This document shows positions 18,106 to 25,802 of a stretch of DNA of 64,000 nt, piece by piece (the stretch's first letter is position 1; each line of letters begins with the position of its first letter). Source of the DNA: Spirochaetota bacterium (lineage in GTDB: Bacteria > Spirochaetota > UBA4802 > JAFGDQ01); contig JAXHTS010000064.1 of NCBI GenBank assembly GCA_034190085.1, positions 57,383-121,382 on the forward strand. Direction: 5' to 3'. The notes under the pieces were generated by a model. The model saw only the letters and a program-made list of their open reading frames with translations, ran no database searches and had not been told where the DNA came from. Position numbers and translations under genes: made by a program.

Positions 18106-20628
18106 TTAACCCAATCCTTGTATTGTTCTCTGTATAATATTATCCTGCGTCTTGCGGCTTATATCCACAAAATGCGCGCTATAACCAGCCACTCGGACAA
18201 TAACCTCCTGATACTGTTCAGGATCCTTCTGCGCTGCACGTAGAGTGGCATCATCTACCATATTGAACTGTACATGATCAAGTCCTAAATCCGACCAGGT
18301 TTTCATATATGATTTCCACAATTGATAGCCCTTTTCGCCAGAAAGCTGGGTCGGTGAAAGTCGCTGATTCAACAAAAACGCCCTTCCGTCGCTTACATGA
18401 TCTATCTTTCCGCATGACTTTAATACCGCTGTGGGCCCCTTCTTGTCCAATCCAGGACCAGGCGATATGCCGCCATCATATAGCGCATCTCCTAATTTCC
18501 TGCCATTAGGCAGCGCGTGCACCATATTGGAAAAATGTATATTACCGCTCACATTCTCAGGCAATGCAGGCCATGTGTTGCCCGATGGACACCTTATCTC
18601 ATGTGAATGCCTCGCAACCTCCCTCAAACAGCGCACCATAATATCATCCACATAATCATCATCATTCCCCCACTTAGGCCCATTCTTGACAAAATCAATG
18701 CGCATCTGCTCCTTCCCTTCCCAATTGCTCTCAAGAGCGTCAATCAACTCCGTCATGGTGTATCGCTTCTCATCGAAGACCAATTTTTTTACAGCAGCTA
18801 GACTATCAGCATTCTCCACCCATGTAAAGAATGTAACCCATGCATTGCCCCTCTCAAGCGACGGGTCAACCGCATCTAGACCGCTCTCAACAGACCTCTC
18901 GGAAATAGCAGAGAGGAAGGGACGACCGTAAAACTCCGGACTCTTCACCCTACCGCGGTTTACTATTCTTGTGCCAAAATTCATCAACCACTCCATCTGC
19001 TTCACCCATGCCTGGAATAGCTCTTCAAAGTCTGTAAAGGTCCTAGCATCGCCAGTCTTGGGTCCCATCTGCATCTTGATGCAATTATCATACCCATTAT
19101 GCAATGCATACTCAACCATCTTGGAGGTATTCAACGTCGCTGAAGCCATGCGAGCTGGTTGAGCGCCATGCTTTGTTGTGGGGCAAGGCGACATGCAGGC
19201 CTGATGTACCCATGTCCTCATCTCCTCTAAGGGATGACCATGCCAATGCATGCCATTAGCGATCAAAACAGGATCGTTCCGTATGCTGGGATAACCCAAT
19301 CCGTGTCTGATGCACTCAAAGACCTCTCTCCAAACCTCATCCTGTACCTTCGGATGCCATCTGAATCCAAAGGTAGGATTTGCCACACGCACCAATCTTG
19401 CGGTCTGCATAAATGCAATAGTAAGATCATTGCATGCATCAGTGCCGTCCTGGTTTACTCCACCAAGAGTCCACACCCAGGTGGCCTGTATGCCCTGAAG
19501 AGCCTCAGCCCCGATCCTTGGCATATAACCTGCCAACTCAGCGGAACGGATCATGAACTCCCCAATAAAATCGATCGCCTCGTCACGCGTAATGTTCCCT
19601 TCTATATTTACATCCTTATTATAATATGGCCAATGATAGTAATCAGGACGACATGGCCACGCGCCCTCTCCATCCTCATATCGTGACCAGACCTGAATGA
19701 AATGATCATATTGAAGCGATTCCTGAAAACTCCTTGGAGGTTTTGCAGGAACCCTATTACAGGACTCGGAAAGGCGCAAGAGTTCATCTTTTCGTTTTGG
19801 ATCAGATTCGAAGTTCTCAGCGACTATTCGCGCTAATCTGGAATATCTCTTTGCCATCCTGATGCAGGCCTCAAGTATAATCTGCATAGCCTCCCAATTG
19901 GCTAGCCTGTCATAGAGCGGAAGGATATCCGGCCCTGGATTGCCGTCTATTGTTTCCTCTGCATCATCAATCCTCTCCTGTATCTCATCTATGATATCCT
20001 CAAATCCTCGTTGACCTGTCATAAAGTACTCATAGTCTTTCCCAGCATAACCGAAGCTGCCGCCAGAAGGGATACCCCACATTAAGACTGTACTCATCAC
20101 CTTTACTGCCTCTTCACTTGACAACTCCCTGAACACCTTGCCAATGTTATCCCTTGTACCCCAGTAATTATTGATCTCCGCCATAGTCTTTAGAGATTCC
20201 TCCTGAGGCTCTGGTATAACCATTGGGTCATTGTATATCTCCTCATTTAGAAAGCTTGCCCTATCAACGTACCACATGAGTGTATTGGGAAGACTCCCAA
20301 GATAGCCCACAATCTGAGCATAATCCGTTATATGTATAGTAATATTATCTAATATATGCGCAACGGATTTTGCCCTCTTCATCATAATTGGATCATTCTC
20401 GTTCTCCTTCCAAGCCTCTGTAAATAGAAGTGGTCTCTCTAGATCAACTTTTACGCCTGGTTCATACATTCCACCCTTTTTACCCTTTTTCCAAACCGCT
20501 TTCCTCAAATAGTCGAGCCTTTTAGACCTCTTCTTCTCAGCTACCCACCACCATTCCCGACTCTTCTCAAGGTCTTCAACAGTCTTATTCTGAGATTGAT
20601 AACTAGCATGTTCTAATCTTGATTCCAT
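18106..20628 (-). CDS. Glycyl radical enzyme, X-succinate synthase-like catalytic subunit (copy 7, first of array)
   Basis: 840 residues and the promoter-proximal enzyme, 78 bp after tetR. Cys478, Cys482, Arg493 and Gly815 are intact. The N-terminal half resembles copies 1-3 (REWWWVAEKKRSKRLDY, LRKAVWKKGKKGG), while ELAGYMPRIGAEALQGIQATW (from 364) and HFSNMV near the C-terminus resemble copies 5 and 6, so the gene looks mosaic. Distinctive sites are WYVDRAS (119-125, with an Arg) and Ser188, the smallest residue at that position among the seven. A GGGGAGGT ribosome site precedes the ATG. As in every copy, no activase or small subunit gene lies in the flanking spacer. Being first, it should be the copy most tightly coupled to TetR control. 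Confidence 0.85.
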   Translation of the reverse strand: MESRLEHASYQSQNKTVEDLEKSREWWWVAEKKRSKRLDYLRKAVWKKGKKGGMYEPGVKVDLERPLLFTEAWKENENDPIMMKRAKSVAHILDNITIHITDYAQIVGYLGSLPNTLMWYVDRASFLNEEIYNDPMVIPEPQEESLKTMAEINNYWGTRDNIGKVFRELSSEEAVKVMSTVLMWGIPSGGSFGYAGKDYEYFMTGQRGFEDIIDEIQERIDDAEETIDGNPGPDILPLYDRLANWEAMQIILEACIRMAKRYSRLARIVAENFESDPKRKDELLRLSESCNRVPAKPPRSFQESLQYDHFIQVWSRYEDGEGAWPCRPDYYHWPYYNKDVNIEGNITRDEAIDFIGEFMIRSAELAGYMPRIGAEALQGIQATWVWTLGGVNQDGTDACNDLTIAFMQTARLVRVANPTFGFRWHPKVQDEVWREVFECIRHGLGYPSIRNDPVLIANGMHWHGHPLEEMRTWVHQACMSPCPTTKHGAQPARMASATLNTSKMVEYALHNGYDNCIKMQMGPKTGDARTFTDFEELFQAWVKQMEWLMNFGTRIVNRGRVKSPEFYGRPFLSAISERSVESGLDAVDPSLERGNAWVTFFTWVENADSLAAVKKLVFDEKRYTMTELIDALESNWEGKEQMRIDFVKNGPKWGNDDDYVDDIMVRCLREVARHSHEIRCPSGNTWPALPENVSGNIHFSNMVHALPNGRKLGDALYDGGISPGPGLDKKGPTAVLKSCGKIDHVSDGRAFLLNQRLSPTQLSGEKGYQLWKSYMKTWSDLGLDHVQFNMVDDATLRAAQKDPEQYQEVIVRVAGYSAHFVDISRKTQDNIIQRTIQGLG

Positions 20629-20706
20629 TTTATATACCTCCCCATCATATTATTTAATATCGAAATAATATAATATTATATATTATATACAAAATTATAA
20701 ACCTAC

Positions 20707-21315
20707 TTATTCAATCCCTTCATTCACCTGAATTCCTTTAAATAAAGCATTTACAAATTGGGTCCATACCCTTTGATAATCCAACTTCTTATCACTTAGC
20801 CAGTACTGAATCATAAGTCCATCTATGGTAGAAATCATGATTGATGATATACTCTCATTATCAAAATCCCGATGTTCTTCCTCATGTATTGCACGATCGA
20901 GAGCCTCCTTTATCAAACCTCGTCTTTCATCGTAAAGTTCGCTAATCTTTTTTCTCATTTTACAATCCCTATAGGATTCAGCTACCAACTCTGCATAAAG
21001 CGGACGTATCCACCTACTTTCAAGATGAAGTTCCAAATACAGAAGCCCTGCATTAACCATGAATTCCATCCCCATTTGGTATTCCTCTAATGACTCTGAC
21101 CATAATGTCTTATCATCTCGTAAAACTAACTCTATTAAATCTAAAAAAATCTCTCTTTTACCTTTAAAATACCAATATATAGCTCCCTTTGTTAATCCAG
21201 AGCATCTAGAGATATCATCAAGTGTAGTCTCATGATAACCCCTACTTGAAAAACAGCGTAAAGCTGCCCCAAGGATCTCCTTCCTTCTAATTTCTTCTGA
21301 TTTTCTTTTTGTCAT
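20707..21315 (-). CDS. TetR-family transcriptional repressor heading the array
   Basis: 202 residues. The N-terminal DNA-binding domain (about 10-57) shows the family pattern: ILGAALRCFSSRGYHETTLD, then the helix-turn-helix ISRCSGLTKGAIYWYFKGKREIF. The remainder is a variable helical ligand-binding and dimer domain, as in regulators that sense small hydrophobic effectors. It is the first gene upstream of seven co-directional enzyme genes and starts six bases from a 36-bp palindrome, so autoregulation and control of the array are likely (inference). The ATG at 21315 overlaps no better start, although the ribosome site is weak. The effector is unknown; a hydrocarbon or its succinate adduct would be logical. 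Confidence 0.9.
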   Translation of the reverse strand: MTKRKSEEIRRKEILGAALRCFSSRGYHETTLDDISRCSGLTKGAIYWYFKGKREIFLDLIELVLRDDKTLWSESLEEYQMGMEFMVNAGLLYLELHLESRWIRPLYAELVAESYRDCKMRKKISELYDERRGLIKEALDRAIHEEEHRDFDNESISSIMISTIDGLMIQYWLSDKKLDYQRVWTQFVNALFKGIQVNEGIE

Positions 21316-21320
21316 TTCTC

Positions 21321-21356
21321 AATAAGTATATACCGACCAGTCAGTATATACTTATT
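21321..21356. promoter_or_regulatory. 36-bp palindromic TetR operator overlapping the tetR promoter
   Basis: The outer arms are a perfect 13-bp inverted repeat, AATAAGTATATAC (21321-21333) and GTATATACTTATT (21344-21356). The core ACCGACCAGTCAGT is itself nearly symmetric and looks like common TetR half-sites (ACYGAC/GTCRGT). The palindrome begins 5 bases upstream of the tetR start codon. On the minus strand a TTGACT -35-like box lies at 21375-21370 and TATATA/TATACT -10-like boxes lie inside the palindrome, so a bound repressor would block the promoter. Confidence 0.8.
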
Positions 21357-21620
21357 AAGTAAAAATTTTAGTCAATAATTTTTTTAATACTGAACTACGT
21401 CCAAAAAATTATAATCCAGTTACTCTAACAATATTAGTATTAACAAAATTAGAAAATCCGATATTGATTAAATAATTAAATCATTTCCAAATTCACTAAA
21501 TTACTGACATTATCACAATATCCCCAAAAGGAAAGATATCCTCACAGGTTCCATCATCAATTAATATCAACAAATGAAATGTAAAAAAAATTAAAAATTA
21601 CTTACCAATATCTATCTTGA

Positions 21621-21840
21621 CTAACGAATAACACCCTCTTGTTTAAGTTTCTCAACTTCATCATCAGTGAATCCCGTTTCGCGCATAACCATCTCTGTGT
21701 GTTCCCCCAGACCAGGTTGCAGGACTTCTTGTACCTGCATAATTAGAGCTGAAATGCACAGGGTAACCGGAAATCTTCATATGACTGCGTCAATTCTTCC
21801 TTTCCATATTGAGCCTAGTGACTCAGGTAATCATAGCAAC
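21621..21840 (-). pseudogene. Remnant of a CaiB/BaiF (family III) CoA-transferase C-terminus
   Basis: On the minus strand the last codons before the TAG at 21623-21621 read PGLGEHTEMVMRETGFTDDE followed by VEKLKQEGVIR, the standard C-terminal end of family III CoA-transferases. The preceding family-like text, KISGYPVHFSSNYAGTRSPA, is in another frame, with the shift near 21717. A third frame gives YEDFRLPCAF a little further upstream and there are in-frame stops, so the piece is broken. The N-terminal 300 or so residues are absent. Enzymes of this family (BbsEF type) make the CoA thioester of benzylsuccinate right after fumarate addition, so its position next to the enzyme array is suggestive. 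The upstream boundary is approximate. Confidence 0.7.
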
Positions 21841-21910
21841 ATCCTATCTAATAGCAGACGATTATTTTAAATATATTGGGTATTGTCTCTCGCTTCATTT
21901 AACAAAATAT

Positions 21911-21932
21911 CATTCCTGCGAAGGAAGGAATC
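21911..21932. repeat. Short palindromic REP-like element
   Basis: The 22-bp stretch starting CATTCCTGCGAAGG and ending AGGAATC folds into an ATTCCT...AGGAAT hairpin. It closely resembles a short palindrome I recall as dispersed in many bacterial genomes, with one mismatch. Only one copy was noticed in the window. Confidence 0.4.
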
Positions 21933-22034
21933 TATAAATTTCTACAAAACCAGAAGATTATACAACTCCAATCCGAATGAGAAACGATATAATTTAATAA
22001 TTCGATATATTTAAACGCTACAAAATAATAAAAT

Positions 22035-22607
22035 TCATATAAGATCCATCTCAACTAATCTCTTTTTTAGTAATCCCCTACCCCTGTGTATTCTAACCTT
22101 CACATTTGAAAGATTGATCCCAAGTTTATCAGCTATCTCATTATAGGATAAACCATTGATATCCCTTAATATCAGTATATCCCTATAATCATTCGGTAAT
22201 TTGCAGAGTTCATCCTTCATTATTCTCAATGAGTCACTTTCAATGACATCCTCTTCAGGATTTTGCTTCTCATCACTAAATTGCAATTCAAACTCATTAT
22301 TATCATTTACTCTGTTAATCGAATAATAACTAAATCTTTCCTTTCTTTTTAGATAATTCATACAATAGTTTATCATTATGCTATATATCCAGGTTGAAAA
22401 TTTTGATTCTCTTCTGAAATTTTTTAATTTTTCATATATAATGACAAAGACATCCTGAGTGATATCAAGAGCATCATCATAATTTCCAGCCTTTGAATAA
22501 ACATATCGAAAAATCCTGCCATTATACTTGTTAATTATCTCAGAAAAGGAGTCAATGTCTCCATCCAAAACCCTATCAATAATCTCAATATCATTCTCAA
22601 CCATCAT
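22035..22607 (-). CDS. ECF-type RNA polymerase sigma factor
   Basis: 190 residues, the usual length. Sigma region 2 (about 20-90) includes ALDITQDVFVIIYEKLKNFR and FSTWIYSIMINYCMNYLKRK. After an acidic linker, region 4 (about 130-185) shows LPNDYRDILILRDINGLSYN and a helix-turn-helix, EIADKLGINLSNVKVRIHRG. It directs RNA polymerase to a small regulon, usually for envelope stress. No anti-sigma gene follows: the downstream side holds only the CoA-transferase remnant and tetR. It is read in the same direction as tetR, but a 700-bp gap separates them, so I do not infer a functional link. Confidence 0.9.
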   Translation of the reverse strand: MMVENDIEIIDRVLDGDIDSFSEIINKYNGRIFRYVYSKAGNYDDALDITQDVFVIIYEKLKNFRRESKFSTWIYSIMINYCMNYLKRKERFSYYSINRVNDNNEFELQFSDEKQNPEEDVIESDSLRIMKDELCKLPNDYRDILILRDINGLSYNEIADKLGINLSNVKVRIHRGRGLLKKRLVEMDLI

Positions 22608-22859
22608 TTACCTCGATAAGTTATAATTTTCGCTATTATTACGTCCTAAGTGGTATAACATAGTACTCTTCGAACTTAAAAGCTATTATTTTAATTCAAT
22701 ACACTCATATATCTCATAAACAACTCTAAGAAACCGATACTCCATCTTAGTTTATAATAGGAATGAACAACAAATTATCATTTTCTGCTAATTAAGTTTA
22801 ATCTACAACAATTTCCATATCCAATAAAACTCTAAACCTATGGACACTATACAAAATAA

Positions 22860-22903
22860 AAATCAATTTAAAATCAATTCAAAATCAATTTAGAATCAAT
22901 TTT
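22860..22903. repeat. Four tandem 11-bp repeats, consensus AAATCAATTTA
   Basis: Units at 22860, 22871, 22882 and 22893 read AAATCAATTTA, AAATCAATTCA, AAATCAATTTA and GAATCAATTTT. The 11-bp period matches about one helical turn, so the A-tracts are phased on one face and could bend the DNA upstream of the sigma factor gene. Confidence 0.7.
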
Positions 22904-23325
22904 CATAAAATTTAATAAAATTTAGAATTATGTGAGATGTCCTTCCTATTTATAAAATGTAACTGCTCTAGAAGTGAGGGAGTAGAAATGGTTTATTAAT
23001 GGTATAAACTTAAGTTATTTCTACGAAAGCATATAATTGTAATAAATTATGAAATAAAAAGAAAAGAATTAAAGATGATTTTTATTAAGCGGTCGAAGCG
23101 CATGCGCGTCTAGGAGGAAGATACTTGAAAAAGGATTGTACTAACAGCATCCAATCTTACACTCCCATTTGCTTCTATTGTCAGTAGCTTATTCCAGCTA
23201 CTCTTTTAAAAATACTACTCAAATCTATAAGTTTACATGAGAATTTCTCAGAATAATAGCAGCAACTATAGTAATCTATGTAGTATAGTGTTTCGCAAAA
23301 GCGACCGTTGATCAACTTTTGCATA

Positions 23326-23363
23326 ATTTGACACTTACTCCTAGAGAGAAATAAGTGTCAAAT
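23326..23363. repeat. Perfect 12-bp inverted repeat (hairpin or operator)
   Basis: ATTTGACACTTA (23326-23337) and its exact complement TAAGTGTCAAAT (23352-23363) flank a 14-nt loop. It lies just downstream of the stop of the minus-strand gene at 23427-24023, so it could help end that transcript. A single arm recurs at 41428-41439. Confidence 0.6.
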
Positions 23364-23426
23364 GTTATCTAAACCGTTACATTCATAATCTGACAATCTA
23401 TATCTTATTAAGTACATTTGGAGATT

Positions 23427-24023
23427 TTACCAATCTACAATGTAAGTGCAGGAATTCGCTCCCTCCTTTCTACATTGAGCAGAATCATCATGTGTAACAC
23501 TTATAATAATAGAACCCTGTGGCTTAAATCTCTTGGTCATCGCTTCAATAATCCCCCTATCAAAATCACATGGATATGGATTATCACATACCATCATCGC
23601 CTTTGTTTCATCTATTTTTTTATAATTGTAGTGTCCAATGCCTTCTTTCATATTTCCTGTATTAGGATCAAATAACTGCTCACCAAAGAGACGATGATTC
23701 ATATGATAAGCTACATCTATTCCCTTCAACGCTGTTTCAAGACTATTAATTTCGGGTGGGAAATTGGCATTCTCTGGGATCTTCTTTCCAATCGAAAACA
23801 GCGTATTGAATCCAATTTCCTTTAATATTTGCTTAAAAGCATTTAACCAATTTTGTTGTGAATACCATTCTCCTTGTTTTGGATTATCAATCCCATTTTT
23901 TAATAGAATACTTAATGCTAAATCATGCATAACCCCCATCCCAGCGACTATAGATAGAACAGTTTCGCCATTAACCTCAACATCCTTATTAATCGCTATA
24001 AATTGAGCCAAATTATCCTCCAA
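23427..24023 (-). CDS. Uncharacterised cytoplasmic protein with a Cys-containing C-terminal domain
   Basis: 198 residues; I do not recognise a specific family. No signal peptide or membrane segment is visible. The C-terminal half has PYPCDFDRGIIEAMTKRF, followed by ISVTHDDSAQCRKEGANSCT and YIVDW. The Cys-x8-Cys at the end, in a Gly-rich strand, resembles the end of V4R/4-vinyl-reductase-type small-ligand domains, a weak comparison. The start is a TTG at 24023. The DNA here repeats GAGGATAATTTG twice, giving two equivalent ribosome-site-plus-TTG pairs (24023 and 24011), so the true start could be four codons later. No clear operon partner. Confidence 0.6.
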   Translation of the reverse strand: MEDNLAQFIAINKDVEVNGETVLSIVAGMGVMHDLALSILLKNGIDNPKQGEWYSQQNWLNAFKQILKEIGFNTLFSIGKKIPENANFPPEINSLETALKGIDVAYHMNHRLFGEQLFDPNTGNMKEGIGHYNYKKIDETKAMMVCDNPYPCDFDRGIIEAMTKRFKPQGSIIISVTHDDSAQCRKEGANSCTYIVDW

Positions 24024-24513
24024 ATTATCCTCATAAGTTGAAATTTTGTATAATCATACATCATTTGTTTATTAAAATAAAGAAAAATAAATTGGATTGA
24101 CTTTAATTCTATTTTAACTATGAATTACACAATTATTTCATATGAGAAAAAAGTATTAATAGCATATTATAAAATTAATTGTTACATAACTAAGTGAAAC
24201 AAGAGTAAAATTTTGTTTTTTTAAGGTTATAATGTAATATCGATTATTTAAGAGGACAGTAGAGGATTGTTATCAATATTAATCAAATGTACTCTACCAG
24301 AGATCAAGGGACTATATAATTAGTAAAATGCTATACTATTACATATGTTTTTAATTGACATTTATTATATATCATTTATTCTTAAATAACTACATTCACA
24401 AAATGTATCTATTTATTCAGCTATATTGATAGTTAATAAGTGGGTTTCATATCAATTTTTATATTGTCCCTCTAAATTATTTACAGCTTATCTATTTTTT
24501 ATTCGAGGGTGAA
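24024..24513. other. 490-bp AT-rich divergent intergenic region
   Basis: It separates the minus-strand gene at 23427-24023 from the plus-strand bactofilin gene, so it should hold both promoters. I find no consensus promoter, hairpin or small gene I can support. Confidence 0.3.
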
Positions 24514-24891
24514 ATGCCAGATTTAAAAGAAATTGTTGAAGATGAAAATAAAATTGACACAGTGATGGCAGACGATATCGAGTTTCGAGGAAAGCTTACA
24601 TTTAAAAACTCCTTTAAGGTAAAAGGTTTTTTTGAAGGGAAAATTGAAACCGATGGCCATCTAATCATTGGCCGGCAGGCAGTTGTTAATTCCGACATAA
24701 AAGCAGGCTTGGTATCGGTTAATGGCACAGTAAATGGTAGGATTAAAGCCACTCAGAGTATAGAGCTTTATAGTAACAGTAAAACAAGGTGCGATTTAAT
24801 CACTCCAAATATTTTTATTGAGAAAGGCTCCTCCTTTAATGGGACGTGCATAATGAATGAAGATAACAATACAAAAGCTCAAGTTGGCTGA
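24514..24891 (+). CDS. Bactofilin (polymer-forming cytoskeletal protein)
   Basis: 125 residues. The body (about 20-115) is one DUF583 domain of short beta-helical rungs with hydrophobic spacing, visible in IEFRGKLTFKNSFKVKGFFE, GKIETDGHLIIGRQAVVNSD, IKAGLVSVNGTVNGRIKA and LYSNSKTRCDLITPNIFIEK. Bactofilins polymerise on the inner face of the membrane and help shape cells or place wall enzymes. The short charged N-terminus (MPDLKEIVEDENKIDT) precedes the helix. GAGGGTG six bases before the ATG supports the start. The next gene, an exported barrel-like protein, lies 115 bp downstream on the same strand and may be co-transcribed. Confidence 0.9.
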   Translation: MPDLKEIVEDENKIDTVMADDIEFRGKLTFKNSFKVKGFFEGKIETDGHLIIGRQAVVNSDIKAGLVSVNGTVNGRIKATQSIELYSNSKTRCDLITPNIFIEKGSSFNGTCIMNEDNNTKAQVG

Positions 24892-25006
24892 CTTATCATT
24901 TAATAAACAACGATTGCCAACAGATGCAATATCAAGGGAATTTTTTTCCCCTTAATAGCAAAAATATTCATTTTATTTATTTGCGCAATGAGCCTTCCTT
25001 TTAAAG

Positions 25007-25735
25007 ATGAAAGTAATTCATAAAAAGTGTATGATTTTATTTAAAAGAGTATGTCTTACATTCGTGTTATTATTAGTTTTCATTTTCTCGATGCACTATC
25101 GGCTCTTCTCTTCGGTTGATAATAATCCAACTCCAAAAATATCTATGGGTATTGGGATTTCTTTTGGAGATTATGAAACAACTCGTGAATATGGAAGTGG
25201 GGGGGAATGGGAATCAGAAGGTGCATTTGGATGTGGTTTCATCTTTGAGAATATGCTAAGCAATAGATTTGGGATACATTCTGGTATATGGTTTTCTCAA
25301 TTCATTTTATCAATTCATGAGACGAACCATGGTCATCATGATGAATCAACAGAAGACAATTACAGCGATGATATTGAATCTAGAAATAATATGCTTACCA
25401 TTCCTTTATATCTAATAACCTCTTTCCAGTTCAGCATGATTACATTAAATTTATTAACTGGACTTAACTTCTCCTACATTACTGAATCATTCTTATATAA
25501 TAATACTTCAAATCAACAACGATCAGTGGATATTAAAAAATATATAGGCTATACACAAATAGGTATTGGTGGAGGACTCGAAATAAAATTTCGCTTCTTC
25601 AGATTTGTTGATATCTTCTTATCCGGAATTGGGGAAAGGTATTTTAATGATTATATTCCGGCTGATGATAATTGGGAAGGCTTCCTCTACGATTTCAGAA
25701 TTTTAACAGGTGTATTATTTAGAACTCATAAATAA
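25007..25735 (+). CDS. Putative outer-membrane beta-barrel protein
   Basis: 242 residues. The N-terminus has a basic stretch and a hydrophobic core (about 12-30, RVCLTFVLLLVFIFSMHYRL), a signal peptide probably cut around residue 34. The rest alternates polar and hydrophobic residues with many Gly and aromatic positions, as in small porin-like barrels (MGIGISFGDYETT, FGIHSGIWFSQFILS, TQIGIGGGLEIKFRFF), and ends in a strand, FRILTGVLFRTHK. The His/Asp-rich loop HETNHGHHDESTEDNYSDD could bind metal. No specific family is recognised. It may share a transcript with the bactofilin gene and converges on etfA. Confidence 0.65.
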   Translation: MKVIHKKCMILFKRVCLTFVLLLVFIFSMHYRLFSSVDNNPTPKISMGIGISFGDYETTREYGSGGEWESEGAFGCGFIFENMLSNRFGIHSGIWFSQFILSIHETNHGHHDESTEDNYSDDIESRNNMLTIPLYLITSFQFSMITLNLLTGLNFSYITESFLYNNTSNQQRSVDIKKYIGYTQIGIGGGLEIKFRFFRFVDIFLSGIGERYFNDYIPADDNWEGFLYDFRILTGVLFRTHK

Positions 25736-25741
25736 AAAAGA

Positions 25742-25763
25742 GAGGGCGAACTAATGCACCCTC
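25742..25763 (-). terminator. Rho-independent terminator of the etfBA operon
   Basis: On the minus strand GAGGGTG pairs with CGCCCTC (one G-T pair), with an 8-nt loop, followed by TCTTTTTTATT. It lies 40 bases after the etfA stop, between convergent genes. Confidence 0.75.
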
Positions 25764-25802
25764 CCCTGATTTGATTTCTTGCTAAGGACTCTTTAATTAT
25801 TT

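Larger units (their letters stand above)
22608..23426. other. 819-bp AT-rich intergenic region with short repeats
   Basis: No coding region supported. It holds the 11-bp tandem repeats (22860-22903), a GCGCATGCGC palindrome near 23099-23108, and the 12-bp inverted repeat (23326-23363). Promoters for the sigma factor should lie at its left end, but none is obvious. Confidence 0.4.

Noticed and set aside
1009..19686. Many 60-165-codon plus-strand open frames inside the enzyme array
   Set aside because: They lie antisense to the enzyme genes, recur at the same place in each copy, and follow from the codon use of the real genes.
718..20628. Annotating the seven enzymes as pyruvate formate-lyase, 4-hydroxyphenylacetate decarboxylase, glycerol dehydratase or choline TMA-lyase
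   Set aside because: The Cys-Cys pair of formate-lyase and the Gly-Cys-Val-Glu motif of the decarboxylase/dehydratase groups are absent; the loop is Cys-Met-Ser-Pro with Arg at +15, as in fumarate-adding enzymes.
21667..21870. A 67-codon plus-strand frame upstream of tetR
   Set aside because: It is antisense to the CoA-transferase remnant and has no coding character of its own.
22860..22903. CRISPR array
   Set aside because: The repeats are 11 bp, directly tandem and without spacers; no cas genes are present.
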